Source: 34-65-8 sp964516135
Lineage (GTDB): Bacteria; Pseudomonadota; Alphaproteobacteria; Sphingomonadales; Sphingomonadaceae
Assembly (NCBI GenBank): GCA_964516135.1
Contig: CAZEWN010000018.1
Coordinates: forward strand, 13,565 to 77,564
Length of the DNA stretch: 64,000 nucleotides
Direction of reading: 5' to 3'
Under the pieces are notes generated by a model. The model did no database searches. It was not told where the DNA came from and saw only the letters and a program-made list of their open reading frames with translations. Position numbers and translations under genes: made by a program. Below, in pieces: positions 29,952 to 39,731 of the stretch (within the stretch, counting starts at the first letter, position 1; every line of letters begins with the position of its first letter).

Positions 29952-30532
29952 TCGATCCGGTAATGGATCGGCTTGAACGTACCGCCGTTCGATGCATAGG
30001 CGGAACAGGCGGTCAGCCCGATCACGCAGTCCATTTCCGCGCGCAACACGATCCGGTCCCCCGGCTGGCTGATCGGCGGATCGACGCGCAATCGCCCCAT
30101 CCCATCTACCGGCACATTCATGAACAGGTTGAAGGCGGTCGGGATCGCGTCGGGTGCGATGCCATATGGCGCGAGCGCTTCGGCAAGATTGCCGAAACAG
30201 CCGCGATGCACCGGATGCTCGGGGTAAAAATGCCGGAACGTCGCTTCGCTGCACGGGGTGAGCAGGAAATCGTGGCGGCCAACCGTATCATCCTCGATCG
30301 TCAGCATCACCTTCGACCGATTGGACCACAGCCGGTGCCCGGTGGTCAGTGCAATCGTTTCCTCGTAGTCGAACGTGCGCCCGTTCGAGATAACCTCGCG
30401 CACGTCGTCGGCCGCGTAGGCAACCAGGTCGGCGACCTGGCTGCCGCGCGGGTCGATCACTGTCAGCAAGCTGCCCCGGGACAAGTGGAACGCTGTGCCC
30501 GAACGCGGCGCAACCTCATGCACTCCTGTCAT
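29948..30532 (-). CDS. DUF1989 (urea carboxylase-associated) family protein
   Basis: The 194-residue protein matches the DUF1989 family along its length: a beta-rich N-terminus with GSQVADLVAY, then LTPCSEATF, HPVHRGCFGNLAEALAPYG, NLFMNVPVD, RAEMDCVIGLTACSAY and KPIHYRID. The Cys/His pattern suggests a metal site. Members include the subunits of carboxyguanidine deiminase that work with urea/guanidine carboxylase, though no carboxylase is in the window. It overlaps the upstream N-hydroxylase-like gene by four bases (ATGA), so the two proteins very likely work together. The exact reaction is unknown. Confidence 0.82.
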   Translation of the reverse strand: MTGVHEVAPRSGTAFHLSRGSLLTVIDPRGSQVADLVAYAADDVREVISNGRTFDYEETIALTTGHRLWSNRSKVMLTIEDDTVGRHDFLLTPCSEATFRHFYPEHPVHRGCFGNLAEALAPYGIAPDAIPTAFNLFMNVPVDGMGRLRVDPPISQPGDRIVLRAEMDCVIGLTACSAYASNGGTFKPIHYRID

Positions 30533-31212
30533 GCGCGCGGATCCCGGAATGGGCAGCGCCAGTCGTCATCGACCGCACGACCGCTGAACTGACGCGCGGC
30601 GCTCAATTCACCATGGCGCTGCAACATCGGATTGGGGGTACCAGCCAGCGCCACGTCACGTTCGATGATCTTGGCGCGCATCCGCTCGTATTTCCCTTCC
30701 TCGCGCAGGCGTTCGAACTGGTCGTGCAGGTTGAAAACCATGGCCGGCGCCGGGAAACGCCGTGCCGGTCGCGAAGCGTTGGGGTGCAGCCCGACCACGA
30801 AATACGCCTCGCCACCGAAACTCAACGAGAAATGCGGGTTATCGGGATCGGCGCTGACCCGTGCATCGAACCGCTGGCCAAGCCACGCATCCTTGTCCGC
30901 GAAGGATTGCAGCCGTTGCCACATTGCTTCCTCGAATGCTGCTTCGCTCAGGTCGAGCGGGCCTTCGAACACCACCGCCAGGCTACGCAGACCCTGCGGA
31001 TCGTCGCGATAGCGCCATGACCATTCGACCAGCTGACGCACGATGTCCACATCGTTCCAGGCGCTGGTGATATCGCGGGCATGGACAAACGATAGTGCGC
31101 CGCGCGCGGCGGCCGACTTGGCCCCGACGCAGGGGAAATCCGCCGCGGCGATCTCCGCCAGGAATTTGTCGTCAATCGTCGAGGTCGATGGTTTTTCGAG
31201 AGTTGTCTGCAT
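30529..31212 (-). CDS. YqcI/YcgG family protein (heme-dependent guanidino N-hydroxylase-like)
   Basis: The 227-residue protein has the family signature FPCVGAKSAAARG (26-38), AVVFEGP, FSLSFGGEAYFVVGLHPNASRPARRF, MVFNLHDQFERLR and HGELSAARQFSGR. Characterised relatives such as DcsA, AglA and GntA use heme to hydroxylate the guanidino nitrogen of arginine or a derivative. By family the product is a soluble heme enzyme; substrate is unproven here. The gene is divergent from uvrA and overlaps the DUF1989 gene by four bases. No other natural-product genes are nearby, so a metabolic rather than toxin role is more likely. Confidence 0.8.
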   Translation of the reverse strand: MQTTLEKPSTSTIDDKFLAEIAAADFPCVGAKSAAARGALSFVHARDITSAWNDVDIVRQLVEWSWRYRDDPQGLRSLAVVFEGPLDLSEAAFEEAMWQRLQSFADKDAWLGQRFDARVSADPDNPHFSLSFGGEAYFVVGLHPNASRPARRFPAPAMVFNLHDQFERLREEGKYERMRAKIIERDVALAGTPNPMLQRHGELSAARQFSGRAVDDDWRCPFRDPRA

Positions 31213-31386
31213 GGTGCGCCTAACGCCAGAGGTGCGGATCGGGTCCGGTATTGATGGAGGTTAAACCGCGCGGTCGTGCGCGCATGGATGGGGGGAAGGG
31301 CGTTGCAATCGGCGTTGCGATGCCCACATGCCGCGACAGCTTGTGGAGGCTTTGCGCCGCTCGCGTCTCGCCCGATTGACTTGGGT

Positions 31387-31401
31387 GAACATTTGCGGAA
31401 C
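31387..31401 (+). promoter_or_regulatory. LexA/SOS box upstream of uvrA
   Basis: GAAC-N7-GAAC, which is GTTC-N7-GTTC on the other strand, is the alphaproteobacterial LexA operator. It ends 47 bases before the uvrA start, the place for a promoter-overlapping repressor site, and uvrA is a classical SOS gene. Confidence 0.8.
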
Positions 31402-31448
31402 ACGCCACCCATGCTGATCATCTTGGCAATGACGGACCGAACCAGCCG

Positions 31449-34352
<2,904 letters not shown>

Positions 34353-34355
34353 AAT

Positions 34356-34418
34356 CCTCCCCATCGACTTGCGATGGGGAGGGGGACCGCCGCCGCAGGC
34401 GGTGGTGGAGGGGCCTTG
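34356..34418. repeat. REP-like double hairpin after uvrA
   Basis: CCTCCCCATCG (34356-34366) and CGATGGGGAGG (34372-34382) form a perfect 11-bp stem with a five-base loop. A second hairpin, ACCGCC/GGCGGT (34386-34403), follows, then a TGGTGGAGGGG tail. There is no T-run, so it is not an intrinsic terminator. The C-rich/G-rich design resembles palindromic repeats common in sphingomonad intergenic regions, and a related palindrome occurs at 37172. Confidence 0.7.
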
Positions 34419-34425
34419 CCCCCGC

Positions 34426-34440
34426 TATGACAATGTCATA
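34426..34440. promoter_or_regulatory. Palindromic operator of the parDE operon
   Basis: TATGACA-A-TGTCATA is a perfect 15-base palindrome ending ten bases before the parD start. ParD antitoxins repress their own operon by binding such sites through the N-terminal ribbon-helix-helix. Two in-frame ATG codons fall inside the palindrome, another reason to place the parD start downstream. Confidence 0.6.
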
Positions 34441-34450
34441 CATTCGGCGG

Positions 34451-34729
34451 ATGACCAACCGCTCCACGAAGCCTGTCACCGTCACCCTCGGCCCGCTCGC
34501 CGGGGCCGCGCAGAGCCGCGTTGCTTCGGGCCGCTACGGCTCGATGAGCGAGGTCGTCCGCGCCGGTTTGCGCGCGCTGGAGCGGGAGGAAGTGGCGCTC
34601 GACGCGATCCTCAAGGCGCGCGTCGCTGAGGCGCTGGCCGATCCGGAGCCGGCGATACCGCAGGCCGAAGTCTTCGCCGATCTTTCTGCCCACCACGCTG
34701 CTAGGGAAACCAGGCGCACCCGCACGTGA
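34451..34729 (+). CDS. parD: ParD-type antitoxin
   Basis: The 92-residue protein has an N-terminal ribbon-helix-helix (PVTVTLGPLAGAAQSRVASGRYGSMSEVVRAGLRALER) and a C-terminal acidic/basic tail that would wrap the toxin. The RYGSMSEVVRAGLR block is typical of the CopG/ParD family. ATG 34451 is preferred over those at 34427 and 34433, which lie in the operator. Its TGA overlaps the parE start (GTGA). Confidence 0.85.
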   Translation: MTNRSTKPVTVTLGPLAGAAQSRVASGRYGSMSEVVRAGLRALEREEVALDAILKARVAEALADPEPAIPQAEVFADLSAHHAARETRRTRT

Positions 34730-35031
34730 AGCGCCATGCGGTGACGTGGCACCCGCGCGCCCGCGCAGACCTCATCGCTCTCTACGACTGGATCGCCGCG
34801 CGCGCCGACCCTGCCACCGCCTACGGCTGGACCGCGGGCATCGAAGGTCACACCGCGCGGCTGGAGGCTTTCCCCGATCGCGGCACCCCGCGCGACGATC
34901 TGGTGCAGGGCCTGCGCACCATCGTCTATCGCGGGCGAACTGTGATCGCTTACCGGGTCACGGGCGAGGCGGTCGAAGTGCTGCGGCTGGTCCACGCGGG
35001 GCAGGATTGGCAAGGGATGGGCGATGAGTGA
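34726..35031 (+). CDS. parE: ParE/RelE-superfamily toxin
   Basis: The 101-residue protein has the ParE/RelE fold pattern: WHPRARADLIALYDWIAARAD, LEAFPDRGTPRDDLVQGLRTIVYRGRTVIAYRV and VLRLVHAGQDW. ParE toxins poison DNA gyrase; the related RelE proteins cleave mRNA, and sequence alone does not settle which activity this has, but the ParD partner favours ParE. The start is a GTG overlapping the parD stop. Confidence 0.85.
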   Translation: MKRHAVTWHPRARADLIALYDWIAARADPATAYGWTAGIEGHTARLEAFPDRGTPRDDLVQGLRTIVYRGRTVIAYRVTGEAVEVLRLVHAGQDWQGMGDE

Positions 35032-35284
35032 GGACGACAGGGCATCGCTAGGCTCGAAACCGACTGACGACTGAACCGGCCGCCGCCTCGGCATGGGCGA
35101 ATTCGGCCGCCGCATCGCCGCGCGCAAGGAGGAGCTGGGTCTGGCCGATGATTCCGCTCATCCTGAGCTTTGTCGGAAGCGAAGCTGATCCGAAGGATCA
35201 ACGGCGCGCAACGCGGGCAAGAACCGCACCCCCAGCAAGCGCGCGCTGCTCAAGGCGATCGAGGACGCGGGCGGGGAGTGGTGA
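35024..35284 (+). pseudogene. Decayed small gene behind parE
   Basis: One reading frame from ATG 35024 to TGA 35284 is broken by two in-frame stops. Its end, RNAGKNRTPSKRALLKAIEDAGGEW, and an internal GEFGRRIAARKEELGLAD look like the two halves of a small basic protein. Between them lies a 39-base hairpin element (35160-35198) that supplies one of the stops. An intact piece starting at 35093 would encode only 33 residues. I read it as a gene inactivated by a palindromic insertion; the identity of the parent is unknown. Confidence 0.45.
35160..35198. repeat. Short palindromic insertion in the decayed gene
   Basis: ATCCT (35160-35164) pairs with AGGAT (35194-35198) and AGCTT (35166-35170) with AAGCT (35182-35186). 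The wording TCCTGAGCTTTGTCGGAAG resembles a short palindromic repeat dispersed in sphingomonad genomes. It interrupts an otherwise readable frame. Confidence 0.45.
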
Positions 35285-35435
35285 GGGGGGTAGTATGCTG
35301 ATCTCCGAAATTCCCTGTCCCCGGAATTCCCACCGATGCGCCGGAGTTTGACATCCGACCGTCGAGCGAAGTCGCGTAACGAGCCTTTTACTTGATCGAC
35401 TGTAGGAAGCAGCGTTGAAAGGTGGTTCGGAGTGA

Positions 35436-35732
35436 ATGTGCATGGACTGGGGTTCTTTGATTTACGTTGGTATCGGCATTGCTTTTGGCTATGCGATTTG
35501 CCTTGGTCGACACGCTCAGCGCCGCATAGCCAGAATCGAACACGAAGCGATGAGTATGCACGCGACGATGTTACGTTCGTTCGCCGAGCGTATGTCACAT
35601 TCTGCGCAGGTTACTGCTGACTCCCCCGCAGAATCGGAGGAAGAGCAGATGTTCCGTATGGGCATGGCCAAAGGTCAGGAACTGCTCGCGAAGGAGTTGA
35701 GCGCGATGGCCGACCGAATCAATCCACGTTAG
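35436..35732 (+). CDS. Small single-pass membrane protein
   Basis: The 98-residue product has one N-terminal membrane helix (SLIYVGIGIAFGYAICLG) followed by HAQRRIARIEHEAMSMHATML, a basic/helical stretch likely to form a coiled coil, and an acidic segment ESEEEQMF. I do not recognise the family. CGGAG lies just ahead of ATG 35436, and a second ATG follows at 35442. A TTGACA at about 35354 may be part of its promoter. GC content drops relative to the neighbours, consistent with an accessory gene. Confidence 0.6.
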   Translation: MCMDWGSLIYVGIGIAFGYAICLGRHAQRRIARIEHEAMSMHATMLRSFAERMSHSAQVTADSPAESEEEQMFRMGMAKGQELLAKELSAMADRINPR

Positions 35733-35743
35733 TGATCAGATAG

Positions 35744-36298
35744 TTAAATATGAAGAAAACGGTCCGACACCATTCGAAGCAGTGGGGTGTCGATGAAGTC
35801 AGGTGCTCGAGAAAAATACTCCTTTGCTTGCGATTTACCCTCTGGCGAGAGATTTTTCAGATGATCCATAGCGCTGCCCACAGAAAAATCGTTCCCCGTC
35901 TTTTCTTGAAAGTTGCTCGAGAGTCCCGTCCAAACCACTGCATCGATCTGCAACTCGAATGCCCAAATTTTGATGGAATCTGGGACATGCGGTTTGCCCG
36001 CGCGAGTGCCATCAACCTGATAGAATCCGATACGCTTCAAGATCGTACTTTCGCGGCATCTGAGGTCACAAACAGCATCGTCGAGTTCCTGTCGTTTGCT
36101 CAAAACGTAACTGACAGGGCAGGCTTCACCATTCTCATCGTCAATTACCAAGGTAAGCGCACCATCACGGGTCTCCGATACCCTTGAAAACTCAAGCTTC
36201 AGCAGAGGGCCATCGGGCAGCCACCCGCCGTGCCAGCGATCAAAGTCTGGCCTCTTGTCCCACAGGAGCGAACCCCAACCCAACACGGCTATCTTCAT
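35744..36298 (-). CDS. Gamma-glutamylcyclotransferase-like protein coupled to hepT
   Basis: The 184-residue product starts MKIAVLGWGSLLWDKRPDFDRW. GxGSL near the N-terminus is the glycine-rich loop of the gamma-glutamylcyclotransferase (GGCT/BtrG) fold; the rest matches only loosely, and the catalytic Glu cannot be placed with confidence. ATG 36298 has GGGAG five bases ahead; ATG 36310 overlaps the hepT stop and is an alternative. Either way the gene is translated right behind hepT. Base composition is lower in GC than the chromosome around it. A role in modifying or sensing a small molecule is inference. Confidence 0.55.
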   Translation of the reverse strand: MKIAVLGWGSLLWDKRPDFDRWHGGWLPDGPLLKLEFSRVSETRDGALTLVIDDENGEACPVSYVLSKRQELDDAVCDLRCRESTILKRIGFYQVDGTRAGKPHVPDSIKIWAFELQIDAVVWTGLSSNFQEKTGNDFSVGSAMDHLKNLSPEGKSQAKEYFSRAPDFIDTPLLRMVSDRFLHI

Positions 36299-36309
36299 GC
36301 GCACTCCCA

Positions 36310-36648
36310 TCACCTCAGCGCATTCAGGCAATCCTCGCGCAAGTCGGGCAGGCTTTCCCTCGCGGTCAGCCAGATCGTCCCCAAGTCGAGCATATCGTAC
36401 TCGTGCCGCAGCCTGTTGCCGAGCCCTCGAACCGCGTCGACGGGAGTGCGCGGTGATATCTCGGCCATCCTTTCCGGGCCGATCTTTATCACTGCCTCGG
36501 TGATCCGTTGCAGGCACCGCTCAACGGCGTCGATGGTCTTGTCGTCGGCGGCGAAGGAATCGAAGTCGTAACCGTCAAGGTAGGCTTCGATCTTGTCGAT
36601 GTTGTCGGCGATGTCCTGCAAGCGAAGCAACTCGCGTTCAGTAGACAC
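36310..36648 (-). CDS. hepT: HepT-like ribonuclease toxin (DUF86, HEPN)
   Basis: The 112-residue all-helical protein is a DUF86/HEPN member. The C-terminal active-site block VRGLGNRLRHEYDMLDLGTIW carries the conserved His82 and Tyr84; in this subtype Gly-Asn replaces the usual Arg-Asn and an Arg stands at 74. HEPN toxins of this group are RNases, and the MntA partner adenylylates the Tyr of the HxY motif to silence them. The start overlaps the mntA end by 11 bases. Confidence 0.87.
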   Translation of the reverse strand: MSTERELLRLQDIADNIDKIEAYLDGYDFDSFAADDKTIDAVERCLQRITEAVIKIGPERMAEISPRTPVDAVRGLGNRLRHEYDMLDLGTIWLTARESLPDLREDCLNALR

Positions 36649-36934
36649 GCAATCGGTCCCGGTCGATTTGCGCCTGCATACGCGGGTTGCGCGCGGGTTC
36701 GACGATCAGATCGACCGGCACGCCCACGATACGGGCGACTTGTTCGGAAATGGCCGCAAAGCGGAACAGGTCGATATGCGCGCGCTCGTCGAGTGTAACC
36801 GCAAGGTCGACGTCCGAGCCGACCTTGCCATCGCCGCGTGCGACCGAGCCGAACAGAGACAGCCTCTTCAACCCAAGCGCGCGCAACTGCCTCTTGCTGC
36901 CATTCAGGCGGTCCAGAACGGTCGCGCGGTCCAT
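36638..36934 (-). CDS. mntA: MntA-like nucleotidyltransferase antitoxin
   Basis: The 98-residue minimal nucleotidyltransferase has GSVARGDGKVGSDVDL, the GS-x10-DxD metal site of polymerase-beta-like transferases, and a hydrophobic C-terminal half. It is the antitoxin that AMPylates HepT. It is the first gene of a mntA-hepT-cyclotransferase-like unit, all overlapping. The 133-base gap to the plus-strand gene at 37068 should hold two divergent promoters. Confidence 0.88.
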   Translation of the reverse strand: MDRATVLDRLNGSKRQLRALGLKRLSLFGSVARGDGKVGSDVDLAVTLDERAHIDLFRFAAISEQVARIVGVPVDLIVEPARNPRMQAQIDRDRLRVY

Positions 36935-37067
36935 GAGCCGAATCTGGCCGAGTTCTTCACGAGCGTCAACGTCGGGACGGCTCCACCAAACAAACCATTT
37001 TCCTACAGCCCCCCGCTTGGCATACCTGCCTTGGTTCGCTTTTCCTCATGCACAAGGACGCGGATCG

Positions 37068-38222
37068 ATGGCTCAGCTGCCCGCCACAACCCACACCCCT
37101 GCCACGCCCGACAGGTTCACCCTGCCGGGGGATATTCCGGATCATTCCGACGCCGTTGCAGGCGGGCTGACATCCCCCACCCCCGGCCCATCCCCTGAAG
37201 GGGAGGGGGGATACGGCGTCCCGACGCAGGACTGGCTGGCGCGGGGCCTCAGGCATCCGGCGGGGCGGGGGTGGGAGGGTGAGGGCGCGCCTGGCGCCGG
37301 CTCGCGCCCCGCGCACGGCGTGCCCGCGCTGGACGAGGAGCCGGAGGAGGCGCGCGGCCTGTTCGACCGCGCGCGCCAGGTCGCGTTTCTCCGCGCGCTT
37401 GCCGCGTGCGGGGCGGTGCGGCGGGCATCGGCTCATGCCGGCGTTTCCTATCGCACCGCCTATCGCGAGCGGCGCGCCAGCCCCGCGTTTCGCCGCGCGT
37501 GGGATGCGGCGCTGCTGGCGGCGCGCGCGCTGTCCGAAGACGTGCTCGCCTGCCGCGCGCTCGACGGGGTGGAGGAAAAGGTGTTCTACCGCGGCGAGGA
37601 GGTGGGCAGCCGCATCCGTTACGATACCCGCCTGCTGCTGGCGCACCTCGCGCGGCTCGACAAGCTGACCGGGGATGCAAGGCTGCGCGCCTTTGCCGAC
37701 GATTACGAGGGCGCGATGGAACGCTTTGCCGCCGGGATCGACGACCCCGCGCCGGTTTGCGATCACTGCGGCGAGGCACTGCCGCTGGTCGCATCCGCGT
37801 CCGCGAACGCCCCGGACGGGGCCGGGGCCGGGGCCGGGGCGTTTTTCACTCCAGGACAGTGTGACAGGTGTGACACGGCGCCCGCGCCAGCCGCCGCCGA
37901 ACCTCCGCCGCCCGCGAACCCGTGCCCCGATTGCGGGGGCCATTGCAGCGATCCTCACGCCAGGCTGACCCAGGCCGATTGCCAGTGGCTCGGTAACCGG
38001 CTCGCGCGGATGGAAGCCGCTCGCCCCTATGGCGCGCGCGATCCGTACGAACTGGCCCGGGGCGGCCTGAGTAACTGGGATGCCGAGGATGTCGAGGCGA
38101 TGCAGCTCATGGCCTTCGAGGACGGGATCGCGGACTGGTGGCTGCTCGTCCCGCCCGACGATGACGAGGAGGAGGGCGCAGGCGCGCGAGCGGCAGAAGC
38201 ACAGTGCTTCGCGCAGGCGTGA
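37068..38222 (+). CDS. Hypothetical protein with helical HTH-like core and CxxC motifs
   Basis: The 384-residue product is not recognised as a named family. Residues 35-75 are Gly/Pro/Glu-rich and contain TPGPSPEGEGG, encoded by a REP-like palindrome. A helical region (95-195) with AFLRALAACGAVRRASAHAGVSYRTAYRERR is patterned like the recognition half of a phage terminase small subunit or similar DNA-binding helix-turn-helix. The C-terminal part has three Cys pairs (CDHCGEA, CDRCDT, CPDCGGHC), probably zinc-binding, and a Pro/Ala spacer. The end is acidic (PPDDDEEEGAGA). ATG 37068 follows AAGGA at a distance of nine bases. Confidence 0.65.
   Translation: MAQLPATTHTPATPDRFTLPGDIPDHSDAVAGGLTSPTPGPSPEGEGGYGVPTQDWLARGLRHPAGRGWEGEGAPGAGSRPAHGVPALDEEPEEARGLFDRARQVAFLRALAACGAVRRASAHAGVSYRTAYRERRASPAFRRAWDAALLAARALSEDVLACRALDGVEEKVFYRGEEVGSRIRYDTRLLLAHLARLDKLTGDARLRAFADDYEGAMERFAAGIDDPAPVCDHCGEALPLVASASANAPDGAGAGAGAFFTPGQCDRCDTAPAPAAAEPPPPANPCPDCGGHCSDPHARLTQADCQWLGNRLARMEAARPYGARDPYELARGGLSNWDAEDVEAMQLMAFEDGIADWWLLVPPDDDEEEGAGARAAEAQCFAQA
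37172..37212. repeat. REP-like palindrome inside a coding sequence
   Basis: ATCCCCC (37172-37178) pairs with GGGGGAT (37206-37212), and inside it CCCC-TGAA-GGGG (37192-37203) forms a second stem. It is read as PTPGPSPEGEG. Similar C/G-rich palindromes in proteobacterial genomes are known to encode such TPGPSPxGEG inserts. It resembles the element at 34356. Confidence 0.6.
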
Positions 38223-38244
38223 CCCGCCACGCGCGCAGGCGGCG

Positions 38245-38778
38245 TCACTCGACCAGCGCCAGTTCCACCTGGCCGTGGCCGCGCGCGATCAGGCCCAGCC
38301 GCTCGGCGGCGGCGCGGCTCATGTCGAGCACGCGCCCGGCGTGGAACGGCCCGCGATCGTTGATGCGGACGACGACCGACTTGCCGTTGGCGGGGTTGGT
38401 CACGCGGACCATGCTGCCGAACGGGAGCGAGCGGTGCGCGGCGGTGAGCGCGCCGTTGTCGAACGCCTCGCCGCTGGCGGTGCGGCGGCCCTGGAACTTG
38501 GCGGCATAGTAGGATGCGCCGCCGGTGCCGAGCTGGCGGGCGCCCTCGGCCGGCTCGGCGGCTTCGGGGGCGGGGGCGATTGCGGCAATGTCGACCGCAC
38601 CCGCCGCGGCGACCGGAGTGGCGGGAAGCTTGGCATAGGTGGCGAACTGCGCGTCGAACACAGGGTCGGCCTGGGCGTGGGCAGGGCCGGCCGTGAGCGT
38701 CAGGAGCGCCGCGAGCGCGCCGATCGCACGGCGGCGCGGCAGCTTGCGCGCCGGGCGCTGGTGAAGCGGGGTGGTCAT
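38245..38778 (-). CDS. rlpA: RlpA family lytic transglycosylase
   Basis: The 177-residue product has a signal peptide (about 1-35, ending AHA), a short linker and the double-psi beta-barrel domain (about 95-175): GGASYYAAKFQGRRTASGEAF, AAHRSLPFGSMVRVTN, VVVRINDRGPFHAGRVLDMS. RlpA acts on naked glycan strands at the septum. It lacks the C-terminal SPOR domain of the E. coli protein, as in many small alphaproteobacterial versions. ATG 38778 is chosen since the frame before it has no signal sequence. Confidence 0.88.
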   Translation of the reverse strand: MTTPLHQRPARKLPRRRAIGALAALLTLTAGPAHAQADPVFDAQFATYAKLPATPVAAAGAVDIAAIAPAPEAAEPAEGARQLGTGGASYYAAKFQGRRTASGEAFDNGALTAAHRSLPFGSMVRVTNPANGKSVVVRINDRGPFHAGRVLDMSRAAAERLGLIARGHGQVELALVE

Positions 38779-39731
38779 CGTGATGGTTCCGTTTCCGTCC
38801 TTGGCGGCGCGTTTACCCGCGACGCGTTGACGGTTCCAAACCGCCGCAACGGCTCGTCGACGTGGAGCAACGGCTGGGCCGGGAAATGAGGCGAAAACGG
38901 GACGCCGCGCGGCTCGGGGAGGCGCGAAACGCGCAGCCTGGCGGCGATCGACTCGGCAATGGCTACAAGTTTGGCGGCCGGCAACCCTGCGCGCAAACAC
39001 GGGCGATCCGCGAACGATCGGCGGTGCGGGGGGCAAGATGGCCAGGTCTGCGGGGGCGGAAGACGGACGGCGGTATCGCGCATCGGACAAGAGGCTCAAT
39101 GCAAATGGGGCCGGCATCGCTGCCGACCCCACTCTCACCAGCGCGTGGTCTTCCCGCGTGGCGCTGCCCGAGGGCAACAGCCATACCGGCAAGCGCTTGG
39201 CGCCCGATGTTTCCCCTGTGCTCCGGCAAGCCGGTTCGCAGGTTCCGTCACCGGCGCTCGCGCCGGCATCCGGTTCCGCTCTGGTATCGCATCCGGTCCG
39301 AAGACCGGCGCCGCGTCGCCATGACGGTTCCGAGACCGATCAATCCGTAATGGCCGTCCATATCGCTGGTCTTACACAGCCACCGAAGCGGCGCGCAATC
39401 CCGTCAATGGTCGACCGGATTATCCGGCCCGACATTGGATCGCTTTCGCGTTCTTCTCAAGCGGTGCCCTTGCTTTCGGTCGAAACCTTCCGCAGGTACT
39501 CCTCGAAGAGCGCGCGGACAGATCCGCTGCCTCTTCAGGCTTTGAAAACTGCCTTAGTTTCCGGTCGTTAGACCGTCATCTAGGGCCGCTTTCGCATCCT
39601 TCCGATGGGTTGAGACTGCGCCCGCGAACCGAGTCGGGCAAGCGTTTCAAGGTCGACTTTTCCACCATCCCCCGTTTTCGCTGTGGACGAGGGTGGATAA
39701 TTCAACGGTTCATCGCAACATTTGTCTATGA
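38779..39731. other. 953-base gap with no supported gene
   Basis: The open frames in this gap are Arg/Pro/Ser-rich and lack ribosome-binding sites or family resemblance. A 10-bp hairpin occurs at 39107-39130 (GGGGCCGGCA/TGCCGACCCC, loop TCGC); on the minus strand its one mismatch becomes G-U and the loop GCGA. A CCGGCG/CGCCGG palindrome is at 39251-39266. One DnaA-box-like sequence (39692-39700) stands alone. Bases 39330-39720 are lower in GC than the rest, possibly a decayed gene. Confidence 0.4.

Noticed and set aside
36400..36416. Apparent loss of the catalytic Arg in HepT (Gly-Asn instead of Arg-Asn)
   Set aside because: The GNxLRHEY form with an Arg a few residues earlier looks like a subtype of DUF86, so loss of activity is not supported.
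39038..39571. A 177-residue plus-strand frame in the argG-rlpA gap
   Set aside because: Ser/Arg/Pro-rich throughout, no ribosome site, no family pattern; a chance frame in GC-rich DNA.
39692..39700. DnaA-box-like sequence (TTATCCACC on the minus strand)
   Set aside because: One mismatch, no cluster, no AT-rich unwinding region; not a replication origin.
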